Assembly (NCBI GenBank): GCA_018645535.1
Contig: JABGWN010000125.1
Span: forward strand, 1-5,421
DNA length: 5,421 nucleotides
Direction of reading: 5' to 3'
Source of the DNA: Methanobacteriota archaeon
Lineage (GTDB): Archaea > Thermoplasmatota > Poseidoniia > Poseidoniales > Poseidoniaceae
Shown here: one piece after another, positions 1 to 5,421 of the stretch
How positions within the stretch are numbered: position 1 is the stretch's first letter
Layout: every line of letters begins with the position of its first letter
Notes under the pieces: model-generated
Seen by the model: the letters and a program-made list of their open reading frames with translations, nothing else
The model's database searches: none
What the model was told of the DNA's origin: nothing
Position numbers and translations under genes: made by a program

Positions 1-1021
1 CACCGTGGCTCACTCCTCGCTTCTACGACGATTACAACTTCGGAGTTTGACAGCGTACCGAGGGATCGCTCCCCCTAAATACCCAATCAGTGCTCTACAG
101 CGTAATCAATCTCCACTAACGTCTACCTACGAGTAGTTTCACGCGGAACCTGCTATTGCCCATCTCGATTGGACTTTCACCCCTATACCCAGCTCGTCCG
201 AGCGATTTGCAGATCAGCAACGGTGCGATCCTCCACCCAACTTTCATCGGGCTTCAATCTGGCCAGGCATAGATCGACGGGCTTCAGGTCTTCCACCATT
301 GACTCCAAGCGAGCACACTTCGTCCCTCACAGTAAACTGCTGCGGACTTGTCGGTTTCCCTTCGGCTACGCGGTTCAACCGCTTAACCTCGCCAATGATC
401 AAAACTCCCTGGGGCATTTTTCTAAACGCACGACAAGACGCTGCTCATATCATCGCTTTCACGCCTTGTCAGCCTGTACCCAACTGGTTTCACGATCTTT
501 TCACATCCCGCCAAGGATACTTTTCAGCTTTCACTCACGTTACTTGTAAACTATCGGTCTCGAGTTGTATTTAGGATTGGAAGTTTCTGCCTCCCACATT
601 CACGCGCGATTTCCAGCGCACGCTACTCTTTTACAGTCACGTGATCATATCAGGTATGGTTACGGGACTTTCACCCTCTTTGGCTGTGCCGTTCCAGGCA
701 ACTTCACCTTCTCTGACTTAGATGATAGACTGCAAACCACATCTCCCTCACTTTCGAGTCGGGATTCGGCTTGTCCTATTCCGTTTTCATTCGCCACTAC
801 TCACGGAATCTCTGTTGATTTCATTTCCTCCCCCTACTAAGATGCTTCAATTCGGGGGGTTCCCTATCGCATTTGCGATTGTATCCGAAGATACAGGAAG
901 TCCCATTCAGCCATCTGCGGATCCAAGACATTCTTGCGTCTCCCCGCAGCTTATCGCAGCTTGTCACGACCTTCATCGGCACTCGAGCCGAGCGATCCCC
1001 CAGTTGGGTTGTAGCATCACA
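1..1021 (-). rRNA. 23S ribosomal RNA, 5' third (partial, runs off the left edge)
   Basis: The minus strand of this stretch reads as the 5' domains (I and II) of an archaeal large-subunit rRNA. Recognisable blocks in transcript order are the GATGAAGG...CTGCGATAAGC segment near 930-977, the AGTAGTGGCGAATGAA segment near 786-801, the GAGTGAAAGCTGAAAAG and GATCGTGAAACCAGTTGGG segments near 480-545, the AGGGAAACCGACAAG block near 345-365, and GTAGAGCACTGATTGGG at 82-98. The window ends near the region equivalent to about nucleotide 980 of the E. coli molecule, so roughly two thirds of the gene lies beyond the left edge. The spacing between landmarks matches that in other archaea, so I see no intron in this part. 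The mature 5' end is placed near 1020 by aligning the GCTAC..CCCAACTGG block with the start of haloarchaeal 23S rRNA recalled from memory, and could be off by several bases. No 16S gene or tRNA precedes it; the upstream neighbour is a protein gene. Confidence 0.95.
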
Positions 1022-1213
1022 TGTATGTATTCCACACCATGCGAGTAACCCTTCGGTATCTAATTCATGCCAATTCGGCTTCCGCAGAAGACCACCTCTC
1101 CGAGGGATGGTCCTCCTCAGCCACTTCCCCCAACAGCAATTGCTGAGGTGCTAAGCAGCCTTCCGACCTACCACGACTATATGAACAAATCGGATAGGTA
1201 ATCGGCTGCACAT
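1022..1213 (-). other. Structured 5' leader of the 23S rRNA transcript
   Basis: About 190 nt separate the protein gene upstream from the mature 23S 5' end, with no open frame of interest and no tRNA. In transcript order it can form three stems. Stem I pairs GCAGCC (1209-1204) with GGCTGC (1160-1155), and inside it ACCTA pairs with TAGGT. Stem II pairs CCTCAGC (1148-1142) with GCTGAGG (1121-1115) around a 20-nt loop. Stem III pairs 1114-1108 with 1094-1088, including one G-U pair, and is extended inside by CCTC/GAGG around a three-base loop. Archaeal pre-23S RNA is normally cut at a bulge-helix-bulge in a long stem joining the 5' and 3' flanks. The 3' flank is outside the window, so that stem cannot be checked. 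Calling this a leader is an inference from position and pairing. Confidence 0.6.
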
Positions 1214-1219
1214 GTCTTC

Positions 1220-1236
1220 TTTATTCACTGAATAAA
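1220..1236 (-). promoter_or_regulatory. 17-bp perfect palindrome in the putative 23S rRNA promoter
   Basis: TTTATTCA, one central base, then TGAATAAA form a perfect inverted repeat. It begins two bases after the stop codon of the zinc-ribbon/TPR gene and ends about ten bases before the first leader stem. The TTTATTCA arm, preceded on the minus strand by AAGG, could act as an archaeal TATA box with an upstream B-recognition element. A start about 25 nt downstream would fall near 1205-1210, right at the base of leader stem I. The symmetry would also suit a dimeric regulator or a small transcript hairpin. No T-run follows, so a terminator is less likely. The promoter role is inferred from position and composition only. 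Confidence 0.4.
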
Positions 1237-1238
1237 CC

Positions 1239-2537
1239 TTACAAAGCAGGTAATTTCAGTAGGTTCCCTGAAGCCAATTTATCGGCTTGAAGAGGTACGA
1301 GGAGTCTTTTTGCTTCATCGTACCTTCCAAGTTGTGCTAAAATTGCGGCTCTAAGATTCGTAAAATTAGATTCCCTCTGGCTTTCATTTCCAGCCATATC
1401 AAGTAACGCCAGAGCCTTTTCTTCACGACCGCTTAACAGAAGTGCTTGGCTTAAATTGTAAATTGATTCGGGTTGAGAAGAATTTGTTCGGACAGCTTCT
1501 CGAAGGGATAAGATTGCGGCTTCAAATTGAGTTGCTGAATTAGAGACCTCGATTGGATCATTTGAATGCTGCATAACTGATGCAACTTGTAAGAGTGCTA
1601 TGCCGTAGTTATTCATTGCACCTGAATCTTGAGGAAATCGTGCTACAATTTGTTGGAATGAGCGTGCAGCAGACCTCCAATCACCTTGTCCAATAGATGT
1701 GAATCCAGATTCTAAAAGGGCTCTGGATGCTGAATCTGTACCAACATCCACCATAAGTGCCTGAGCAGGATGTAAATCGAAGGGTTGGAGTGATTTTTCA
1801 GAGTAGACAGAGTCCTTTTCCATCTGAGGATAATTCTCACCATCATGCTCAACATGTACAACGGTATCTTCCAAATCGGAAAATACAACTTCAATGACAT
1901 CTTCTTCTGCAGTGAATATCTGATCGCTGCCACCAAATGATTCAATTGACCATTCATTCGGTAAATCAGATGTGTCAACTGTGGGTTCCACAAATGGAAT
2001 AGCAGTAAGGCGAATTGGACCTGGAACTGGAACTAAAGGCTCCTCAATCAAAGGTAAATCTGGAGCTTCTACAGGTTCCAGTACAGGTTCAATTTCAACG
2101 CTAGTGGATACCACAGGAGAATCATGCTGTTCTGTCTCTAAGGCCGCCACAGGCTCTAAATTCGTAGGTTCAATAACTGGCTCAACATGTTGAACAACTT
2201 CTTCTTCCTCTTGACCAGAATCTTGGTTTGATAGTTCAAAGGGTATACCCTCTGGATGGCTACCAATTCCAAATGGTAATCGTGAGATGTTTGTTTGAGA
2301 CTCTCCCCCGAATCCAAATGGAAGGGAAGACGCTGCTTCTTCTTCCTGTTCTACTGGCGCCTCAATTCCTTCCAGATCGTACCATGCCTGAGCAGCATCA
2401 TCCAACCCAGGAACTTCAGTCGGCAATGCTGCGTCTGAATCCGAAAACGATTGGTCTTGAGCCCGGAGTTGTGAACCACAAGCTGGACATGATGGTCCTG
2501 CAAGGTATAGGATTCCACAGACTGCACATTCGTTCAT
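1239..2537 (-). CDS. Zinc-ribbon, acidic-linker, TPR-repeat protein of unknown function
   Basis: This 432-residue protein has three parts. Residues 1-21 form a compact zinc ribbon with Cys4, Cys7, Cys17 and Cys20 (two CxxC knuckles). Residues about 25-255 are acidic and low in complexity, rich in Glu, Pro and Val; EPV recurs at 119, 128, 150 and 154, and an LPFG(F/I)G motif occurs at 72 and 87. Residues about 270-420 are helical and TPR-like: one unit near 272-305, a second broken by an insert near 307-349, then units near 357-383 and 392-416. I see no signal peptide or membrane span, so it is probably a cytoplasmic scaffold or adaptor; zinc ribbons of this kind bind proteins or nucleic acid. 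ATG at 2537 is the first usable start, 55 nt after the permease stop with no TATA-like sequence between, so it is probably co-transcribed with the permease. I do not recognise a named family; the domain calls are firm for the ribbon and moderate for the TPRs. Confidence 0.85.
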   Translation of the reverse strand: MNECAVCGILYLAGPSCPACGSQLRAQDQSFSDSDAALPTEVPGLDDAAQAWYDLEGIEAPVEQEEEAASSLPFGFGGESQTNISRLPFGIGSHPEGIPFELSNQDSGQEEEEVVQHVEPVIEPTNLEPVAALETEQHDSPVVSTSVEIEPVLEPVEAPDLPLIEEPLVPVPGPIRLTAIPFVEPTVDTSDLPNEWSIESFGGSDQIFTAEEDVIEVVFSDLEDTVVHVEHDGENYPQMEKDSVYSEKSLQPFDLHPAQALMVDVGTDSASRALLESGFTSIGQGDWRSAARSFQQIVARFPQDSGAMNNYGIALLQVASVMQHSNDPIEVSNSATQFEAAILSLREAVRTNSSQPESIYNLSQALLLSGREEKALALLDMAGNESQRESNFTNLRAAILAQLGRYDEAKRLLVPLQADKLASGNLLKLPAL

Positions 2538-2556
2538 GATGACCCAATGGGCCCTC
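2538..2556 (-). promoter_or_regulatory. Possible split ribosome binding site of the zinc-ribbon/TPR gene
   Basis: No Shine-Dalgarno match lies at normal distance from the ATG at 2537. A GAGG at 2556-2553 is 15 nt away. The bases between can form a small hairpin, GCCC (2552-2549) with GGGT (2545-2542) around an ATT loop. Folding it would leave only four bases before the start codon. The stem is short and includes a G-U pair, so this is a weak call. Translation by coupling or without a Shine-Dalgarno is equally possible. Confidence 0.25.
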
Positions 2557-2592
2557 AGAGTCCATGTTCTTCAACCCAACGCCTGTTTGCGC

Positions 2593-4314
2593 TCATTCTT
2601 CGCTATCGTTGCCTTTCGAGACTGCCTTACCAACAGCAGATTTGATGCTCGTTACGATTTCATCAAAGTCATCATCGACAAGAGCTTCAGCAGGAGATTT
2701 CCCCTTTGCCCGTCCACGAGAATATTGAGCAATAATACCCAACAAGGAGATGCCAACAAGGACAATCTTCCAAGTCAATGCACCGTCTTCGCCACCTACC
2801 ACGTAAACTAGAATCATGTAGAATGATACGATAAAGGTCGAGAGGAGCATGACTGGGAAACCTGCTCTGAAAAATTCATTGAAAGAAATTGGATAACCTG
2901 CTTCTTCAGACATTCCCGCCGTAACTACATTCGCTGATGCTCCAATTAGAGTCCCGTTCCCTCCAAGACAAGCTCCGAATGCAAGTGCCCAAATCAAAGG
3001 ATTTAAGGGCAGATTTAGTTCAAAAGCGAGTGACAATACGATCGGAATCATCGTCGCCGTGTAGGGTATATTATCGATGAATGCAGAGGCAATAGCTGAT
3101 ACCCAAAGGATGATGAGAATTGCGGCCGCTAAACGGTAATCATCTGGGAAGACCTTGATCGCTTTCTCGACATATTCTCCTATGTAATCGATAACTCCCA
3201 TGTATTGGAGCGAATGTACCAATACGAATAGACCTGCAAAGAAAAGAAGGGTTGTCCATTCGACGTGTTCAAGTGGTTCTTCAAGTTCGTGACGGTTCGT
3301 AGCCAAAAGCATGACTAACGCACCAGAAAGAGCAACCCAAGAGACAGCGAGATGAATAACTGGATGGAGGAAGAATCCAAGGATTACAAGCGTTAAAATT
3401 GCACCACTTACCTTCAATCCCTTCATGTCTTTTATGGCATATTGGCGTTCAAGTTCTGTGATATCACGGTCTCTTCGGCCACTAAACTCGTCTTTGTAGA
3501 GCCATCGAATCAACATAAATGAAGGGACGATTGTCATAAGAATTCCCGGAGCCATTTCAGTAATGAAATCATTGAATGTGACCCCATCACTGGCTAAATT
3601 TGCAATATTTGGATCCTTATTCCCGCTGATGGCATCAGGAGACATTGCTGAACCAATCATGATGTTTGGTGGATCGCCAATCATAGTTGCTGCACCACCA
3701 ATGTTCGAAAACAATACCTCTGAAATTAGAATTGGTATCGGTTTCAAGTCCAGTACTTGTGCTATTTTGATTGTAACTGGAGTTAGAAGAAGCATCGTTG
3801 TAACATTGTCCAAAAATGCTGAAAGTACTGCAGTGACGGAACACAAGATTACAACGAGCGTCCATATTTCGCCTCCACTTTTCTTGTATGCTTGAACAGC
3901 AAACCATTCAAACACACCCGTGTGAGAAATGATTCCCACCATAACCATCATACCCAAAAGCAATCCGATGGTTTCCCAGTCGATCATTGTAGTAACGGCT
4001 TTGAGGCTGAGTGCTTCTTCGACTGAATAGTGATTCAAAGCAATGACTGCAAGGAGGCCACCAAGTGTTGCGGCTAATGTTCGATGAACGACTTCAGTAA
4101 TGATGAGGGCATACACGAAGAGGAGAATTCCTAGGCCAACATAGACTGCTTGATTTTCGAATCCGTCCCGAATTGTGACGGTGAGGTCAATGCCATCTCC
4201 ACCGCCAGCAGCATGACTTGAACGTATGAATTGCATTGTGCCAACGAACAAGAGTGAAATAAGTGCAATAAGTTGTGCAGGATGCCTCTTAGAGAACAAT
4301 ATGTTTCCGCCCAT
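2593..4314 (-). CDS. ArsB/NhaD-superfamily permease, OCA2/P-protein type (putative sodium/proton antiporter or anion transporter)
   Basis: This 573-residue integral membrane protein belongs to the ion transporter superfamily. The two internal half-repeats typical of the fold are clear. SAFLDNVTT (165-173) with NIGGAATMIGDPPN (204-217) forms the first, and SAFIDNIPYTATMIP (410-424) with GGNGTLIGASANVV (451-464) the second; these hairpin-tip motifs shape the substrate site. The exact wording of the first pair is closest to the P-protein (OCA2) branch, with NhaD sodium/proton antiporters as relatives. Residues about 13-36 are a hydrophobic segment ending in SSHAAGGG, which looks like a cleavable signal peptide or an extra helix, followed by a short extracytoplasmic stretch to about 55. 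The tail after about 530 is charged and probably cytoplasmic. Proton-coupled sodium export is a common family role, but substrate cannot be read from the sequence, and arsenite or organic anions remain possible. It lies 49 nt after the yhbY-like gene, with a candidate promoter and an odd hairpin before its ATG. Confidence 0.93.
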   Translation of the reverse strand: MGGNILFSKRHPAQLIALISLLFVGTMQFIRSSHAAGGGDGIDLTVTIRDGFENQAVYVGLGILLFVYALIITEVVHRTLAATLGGLLAVIALNHYSVEEALSLKAVTTMIDWETIGLLLGMMVMVGIISHTGVFEWFAVQAYKKSGGEIWTLVVILCSVTAVLSAFLDNVTTMLLLTPVTIKIAQVLDLKPIPILISEVLFSNIGGAATMIGDPPNIMIGSAMSPDAISGNKDPNIANLASDGVTFNDFITEMAPGILMTIVPSFMLIRWLYKDEFSGRRDRDITELERQYAIKDMKGLKVSGAILTLVILGFFLHPVIHLAVSWVALSGALVMLLATNRHELEEPLEHVEWTTLLFFAGLFVLVHSLQYMGVIDYIGEYVEKAIKVFPDDYRLAAAILIILWVSAIASAFIDNIPYTATMIPIVLSLAFELNLPLNPLIWALAFGACLGGNGTLIGASANVVTAGMSEEAGYPISFNEFFRAGFPVMLLSTFIVSFYMILVYVVGGEDGALTWKIVLVGISLLGIIAQYSRGRAKGKSPAEALVDDDFDEIVTSIKSAVGKAVSKGNDSEE

Positions 4315-4317
4315 GGG

Positions 4318-4340
4318 TTATCGCAACGATAATCCCCTCT
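4318..4340 (-). promoter_or_regulatory. Shine-Dalgarno-like site and perfect hairpin before the permease start
   Basis: On the minus strand AGAGGGGAT (4340-4332) matches seven of nine positions of the archaeal GGAGGTGAT ribosome binding site, but it is 18 nt from the ATG, too far for normal use. Overlapping its last base is a perfect 6-bp hairpin, TTATCG-TTG-CGATAA (4332-4318), and then CCC before the start codon. If the hairpin folds, the ribosome site would sit about three bases from the ATG, similar to the four bases seen in front of the yhbY-like gene. The inverted repeat is exact. The functional reading is an inference, and an operator for a DNA-binding protein is the main alternative. 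Confidence 0.4.
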
Positions 4341-4357
4341 TGAGGATTGGGTTAGTG

Positions 4358-4363
4358 CATAAA
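4358..4363 (-). promoter_or_regulatory. Candidate TATA box for the permease
   Basis: TTTATG, preceded by AATTGA on the minus strand, is the only AT-rich hexamer in the 49-nt gap between the yhbY-like gene and the permease. A start about 25 nt downstream would fall near 4335, giving a leader of about 20 nt that contains the hairpin at 4332-4318. The match to the archaeal TTTATA consensus is partial, and read-through from the adk cluster is equally compatible. Confidence 0.3.
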
Positions 4364-4627
4364 TCAATTACGCCAAAATACAGCGACATTTCCTCGAGCA
4401 AATACGACAGAACTGTTCGTTTTTTCAGCCATAATATTCCAAACTGTTTTGAGTTCATCACGAGGATATAGGCCCCGATTAACTTTCACTTTAACCAACG
4501 ACCGAGATGATAACTGGCCTTCTAATTCAACGACGACAGAATCAGTCAATCCAGATTTACCAATACGCATTGTAATTGGAAGAGAGGTATCTTTTGCTTG
4601 ACGGATGATATGATTAGGAACACTCAT
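4364..4627 (-). CDS. YhbY-type CRM-domain RNA-binding protein
   Basis: This is an 87-residue single CRM domain, the usual size for stand-alone YhbY proteins. The N-terminal helix (MSVPNHIIRQAKD) is followed by MRIGKSGLTDSVV; the GKSG loop at residues 23-26 is the GxxG RNA-contact loop of the family. Then come the long helix VVVELEGQLSSRS, the strand LVKVKVNRG, and a final strand near VVFARGNVAVFWRN. Bacterial YhbY associates with pre-50S subunits, and plant relatives act in group II intron splicing; archaeal members are assumed to work in ribosome or RNA maturation. The frame extends upstream to 4690, but the start at 4627 is chosen because ATGA overlaps the Rpp21 stop and GGTGA lies four bases before it. 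Translational coupling to the RNase P gene is therefore likely. In several archaea a gene of this family also sits next to the Rpp21 gene. Confidence 0.92.
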   Translation of the reverse strand: MSVPNHIIRQAKDTSLPITMRIGKSGLTDSVVVELEGQLSSRSLVKVKVNRGLYPRDELKTVWNIMAEKTNSSVVFARGNVAVFWRN

Positions 4628-4959
4628 GCTTTCACCTTCTGTGAATGTTGCCGATATGGTATTCGACGAACTGAAGTACAAGAATGACACGTTTGTATTT
4701 TATGACCATTCCTGAATCTGATGGTTGCATTCTCACCATAACGAAGCAAGGTATTACAGGTACGGCACATGATTTCCCGTACTTCCGAAGGGAGTCTAAT
4801 TCGATGTCTGCGAGAGACTTTTACAAGATGGAGGGCAAATCTGGATCGTTGTTCAGGAGTGAATTGTGAAGGGTTTTTGAGCAAACTAAGCAGTTGGGTT
4901 TGAGACCAAATTGCATGACCCTTTCGCTTATCACGATTGAGTCTACTGCGTCTTCCCAT
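4624..4959 (-). CDS. rnp4: Ribonuclease P protein component 4 (Rpp21/Rpr2 family)
   Basis: This is a basic protein of 111 residues (counted from the ATG at 4959), typical for archaeal component 4. It binds the RNase P RNA together with Rpp29 and helps cut the 5' leader from precursor tRNAs. The N-terminal half is helical and Arg/Lys-rich. The C-terminal half is a zinc ribbon with Cys65, Cys68, Cys91 and Cys94 (IMCRTCNTLL and TCHSCTSVRRIPY), all four ligands present. Two starts are possible. GTG at 4968 immediately follows the adk stop, and ATG lies three codons later. The ATG is preferred because an AGGATGA sequence (4975-4969) lies nine bases before it but would touch the GTG. The gene follows adk almost without a gap and overlaps the yhbY-like gene by four bases, so the three are very probably one transcript. 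Confidence 0.93.
   Translation of the reverse strand: MGRRSRLNRDKRKGHAIWSQTQLLSLLKNPSQFTPEQRSRFALHLVKVSRRHRIRLPSEVREIMCRTCNTLLRYGENATIRFRNGHKIQTCHSCTSVRRIPYRQHSQKVKA
4628..4636 (-). promoter_or_regulatory. Ribosome binding site that decides the yhbY-like start
   Basis: GGTGA followed by AAGC precedes the ATG at 4627 on the minus strand, inside the 3' end of the Rpp21 gene. It matches the archaeal GGTGA core at normal spacing. It supports the 87-residue start over the longer frame beginning at 4690, whose extra 21 residues look unrelated to the family. Confidence 0.75.
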
Positions 4960-4968
4960 TCTAAACAC

Positions 4969-5421
4969 TCATCCTAGAACTGCGAGTAAATCTGTTGTAA
5001 TAACATCGATATCTCGATCGCCATCTACTTGGTGGAAAATTCCTGCAGCACGATAGAAGTCTGCAAGTGGAGAGGTTTGTGTATGGTATGCTTCCAATCG
5101 AGCAAGAACTGTTTCTTCTACATCATCTGCTCTTCTCTTCTCAGTGAATGACCCACATCCGCAAATACCATTTTGGATTGGATTGAATGTATCGTGGTAA
5201 ACAGTTCCACACGTGCCGCAACTGTACCTGCCACAGATTCGTTCAACAATGCGTTCGTCTGGAACATCGATTGCTAATACTGCAGAAACTTCAACGATCT
5301 CAGATAATGCTTCAGCCTGTGGTACAGTCCGTGGAAAACCATCAAACATAACTCCGTTTTTTGCGTCGTCATCATGTAGGCGATCTCGAATTAAATCAAT
5401 AATGACTGAATCTGGTACAAG
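4969..5421 (-). CDS. adk: Adenylate kinase, zinc-LID bacterial type (partial, N-terminus beyond the right edge)
   Basis: The 150 visible residues are the C-terminal two thirds of adenylate kinase, which converts AMP and ATP to two ADP in the cytoplasm. The frame is open to the window edge: reading starts at LVPDSVIIDLIRDRL, so the methionine at 5349 is internal. About 65 residues including the P-loop are missing. Visible landmarks are the AMP-site motif FDGFPRT (26-32), a Cys-containing LID from about 63 to 95, KRRADD (95-100) carrying catalytic arginines, and ARLEAYHTQTSPLADFY (107-123). LID cysteines are Cys68 and Cys71 in a CxxC, then Cys87 and Cys89 spaced as CxC rather than the usual CxxC/CxxD, with one further Cys63. 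This is the bacterial-type enzyme, not the archaeal AdkA type of methanogens. In archaea adk is often the gene after secY at the end of the spc ribosomal-protein operon, so secY may lie just outside the window. Confidence 0.95.
   Translation of the reverse strand, partial: LVPDSVIIDLIRDRLHDDDAKNGVMFDGFPRTVPQAEALSEIVEVSAVLAIDVPDERIVERICGRYSCGTCGTVYHDTFNPIQNGICGCGSFTEKRRADDVEETVLARLEAYHTQTSPLADFYRAAGIFHQVDGDRDIDVITTDLLAVLG

Noticed and set aside
169..1154. Overlapping plus-strand open frames of about 90-126 codons
   Set aside because: They lie antisense to conserved 23S rRNA blocks, show no protein-like composition, and overlap each other in several frames.
1159..1168. GGTCGGAAGG on the minus strand, resembling the tip of signal recognition particle RNA helix 8
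   Set aside because: The partner GGAGCAG/AGCAGC side of the conserved loop is absent (the sequence continues with CTGCTTAG), and the bases are better explained by leader stem I.
1155..1209. tRNA-like stem closed by GCAGCC/GGCTGC
   Set aside because: It is only 55 nt long, with no TTCRA-type T-loop, anticodon arm or CCA-end geometry.
1220..1236. Palindrome as an intrinsic terminator of the zinc-ribbon/TPR gene
   Set aside because: The stem is AT-rich with one central base and has no T-run after it on the minus strand; an operator or promoter reading fits better.
1972..2193. Plus-strand open frame rich in Ser, Gly and Thr
   Set aside because: It is the antisense image of the Glu/Pro/Val-rich linker of the zinc-ribbon/TPR protein, with no ribosome binding site of its own.
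3635..3907. Minus-strand 90-codon frame inside the permease gene
   Set aside because: It overlaps the most conserved half-repeat of the permease in another frame and has no start signals.
4628..4690. N-terminal extension of the yhbY-like protein to the ATG at 4690
   Set aside because: The extra residues are not CRM-like, overlap the coding end of Rpp21, and the ATGA overlap with GGTGA supports the shorter start.
1..5421. CRISPR array, insertion sequence, toxin-antitoxin or defence cassette
   Set aside because: There are no spaced direct repeats, no transposase or terminal inverted repeats, and every coding gene except the zinc-ribbon/TPR protein has a clear housekeeping or transport family.

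Overview
This window looks like a chromosomal fragment from an uncultivated euryarchaeon of the Thermoplasmata side, most plausibly marine group II (Ca. Poseidoniales). The archaeal calls rest on an archaeal-type large-subunit rRNA, an RNase P protein of the Rpp21/Rpr2 family (absent from bacteria), and short RNA-metabolism genes coupled by a stop/start overlap and GGTGA-type ribosome binding sites. The narrower group assignment is an inference. It draws on the 23S gene having no 16S gene or tRNA in front of it (the unlinked rRNA arrangement known from Thermoplasmata), the bacterial-type zinc-LID adenylate kinase, and the intermediate base composition.

Every gene reads on the minus strand, so transcription runs from the right end to the left. 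Positions 5421-4364 hold a tight RNA/nucleotide cluster: the C-terminal part of adenylate kinase (adk, cut by the window edge), RNase P component 4 (Rpp21), and a YhbY-type CRM RNA-binding protein. A 49-nt gap with a possible promoter and a perfect small hairpin leads to a large ArsB/NhaD-superfamily permease of the OCA2/P-protein type (4314-2593). After 55 nt comes a 432-residue soluble protein built from an N-terminal zinc ribbon, a long acidic Pro/Glu/Val-rich linker and C-terminal TPR-like helices (2537-1239), with no recognised function. Only a few bases beyond its stop lie a 17-bp perfect palindrome and a roughly 190-nt structured leader, followed by the 5' third of the 23S rRNA gene (about 1020 to 1, running off the left edge).

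The right-hand genes fit a growth and RNA-processing operon (AMP phosphorylation, tRNA 5' maturation, probable ribosome or RNA assembly). The permease and the zinc-ribbon/TPR protein may be read through from it or from a promoter in the 49-nt gap. The 23S gene probably has its own promoter, because the palindrome and TATA-like sequences sit exactly between the last protein stop and the leader. I do not see a CRISPR array, an insertion sequence, a tRNA gene or any strong sign of a novel defence system. The most interesting points are the regulatory architecture in front of the unlinked 23S gene, the possible hairpin-bridged ribosome binding site of the permease, and the unassigned zinc-ribbon/TPR protein.
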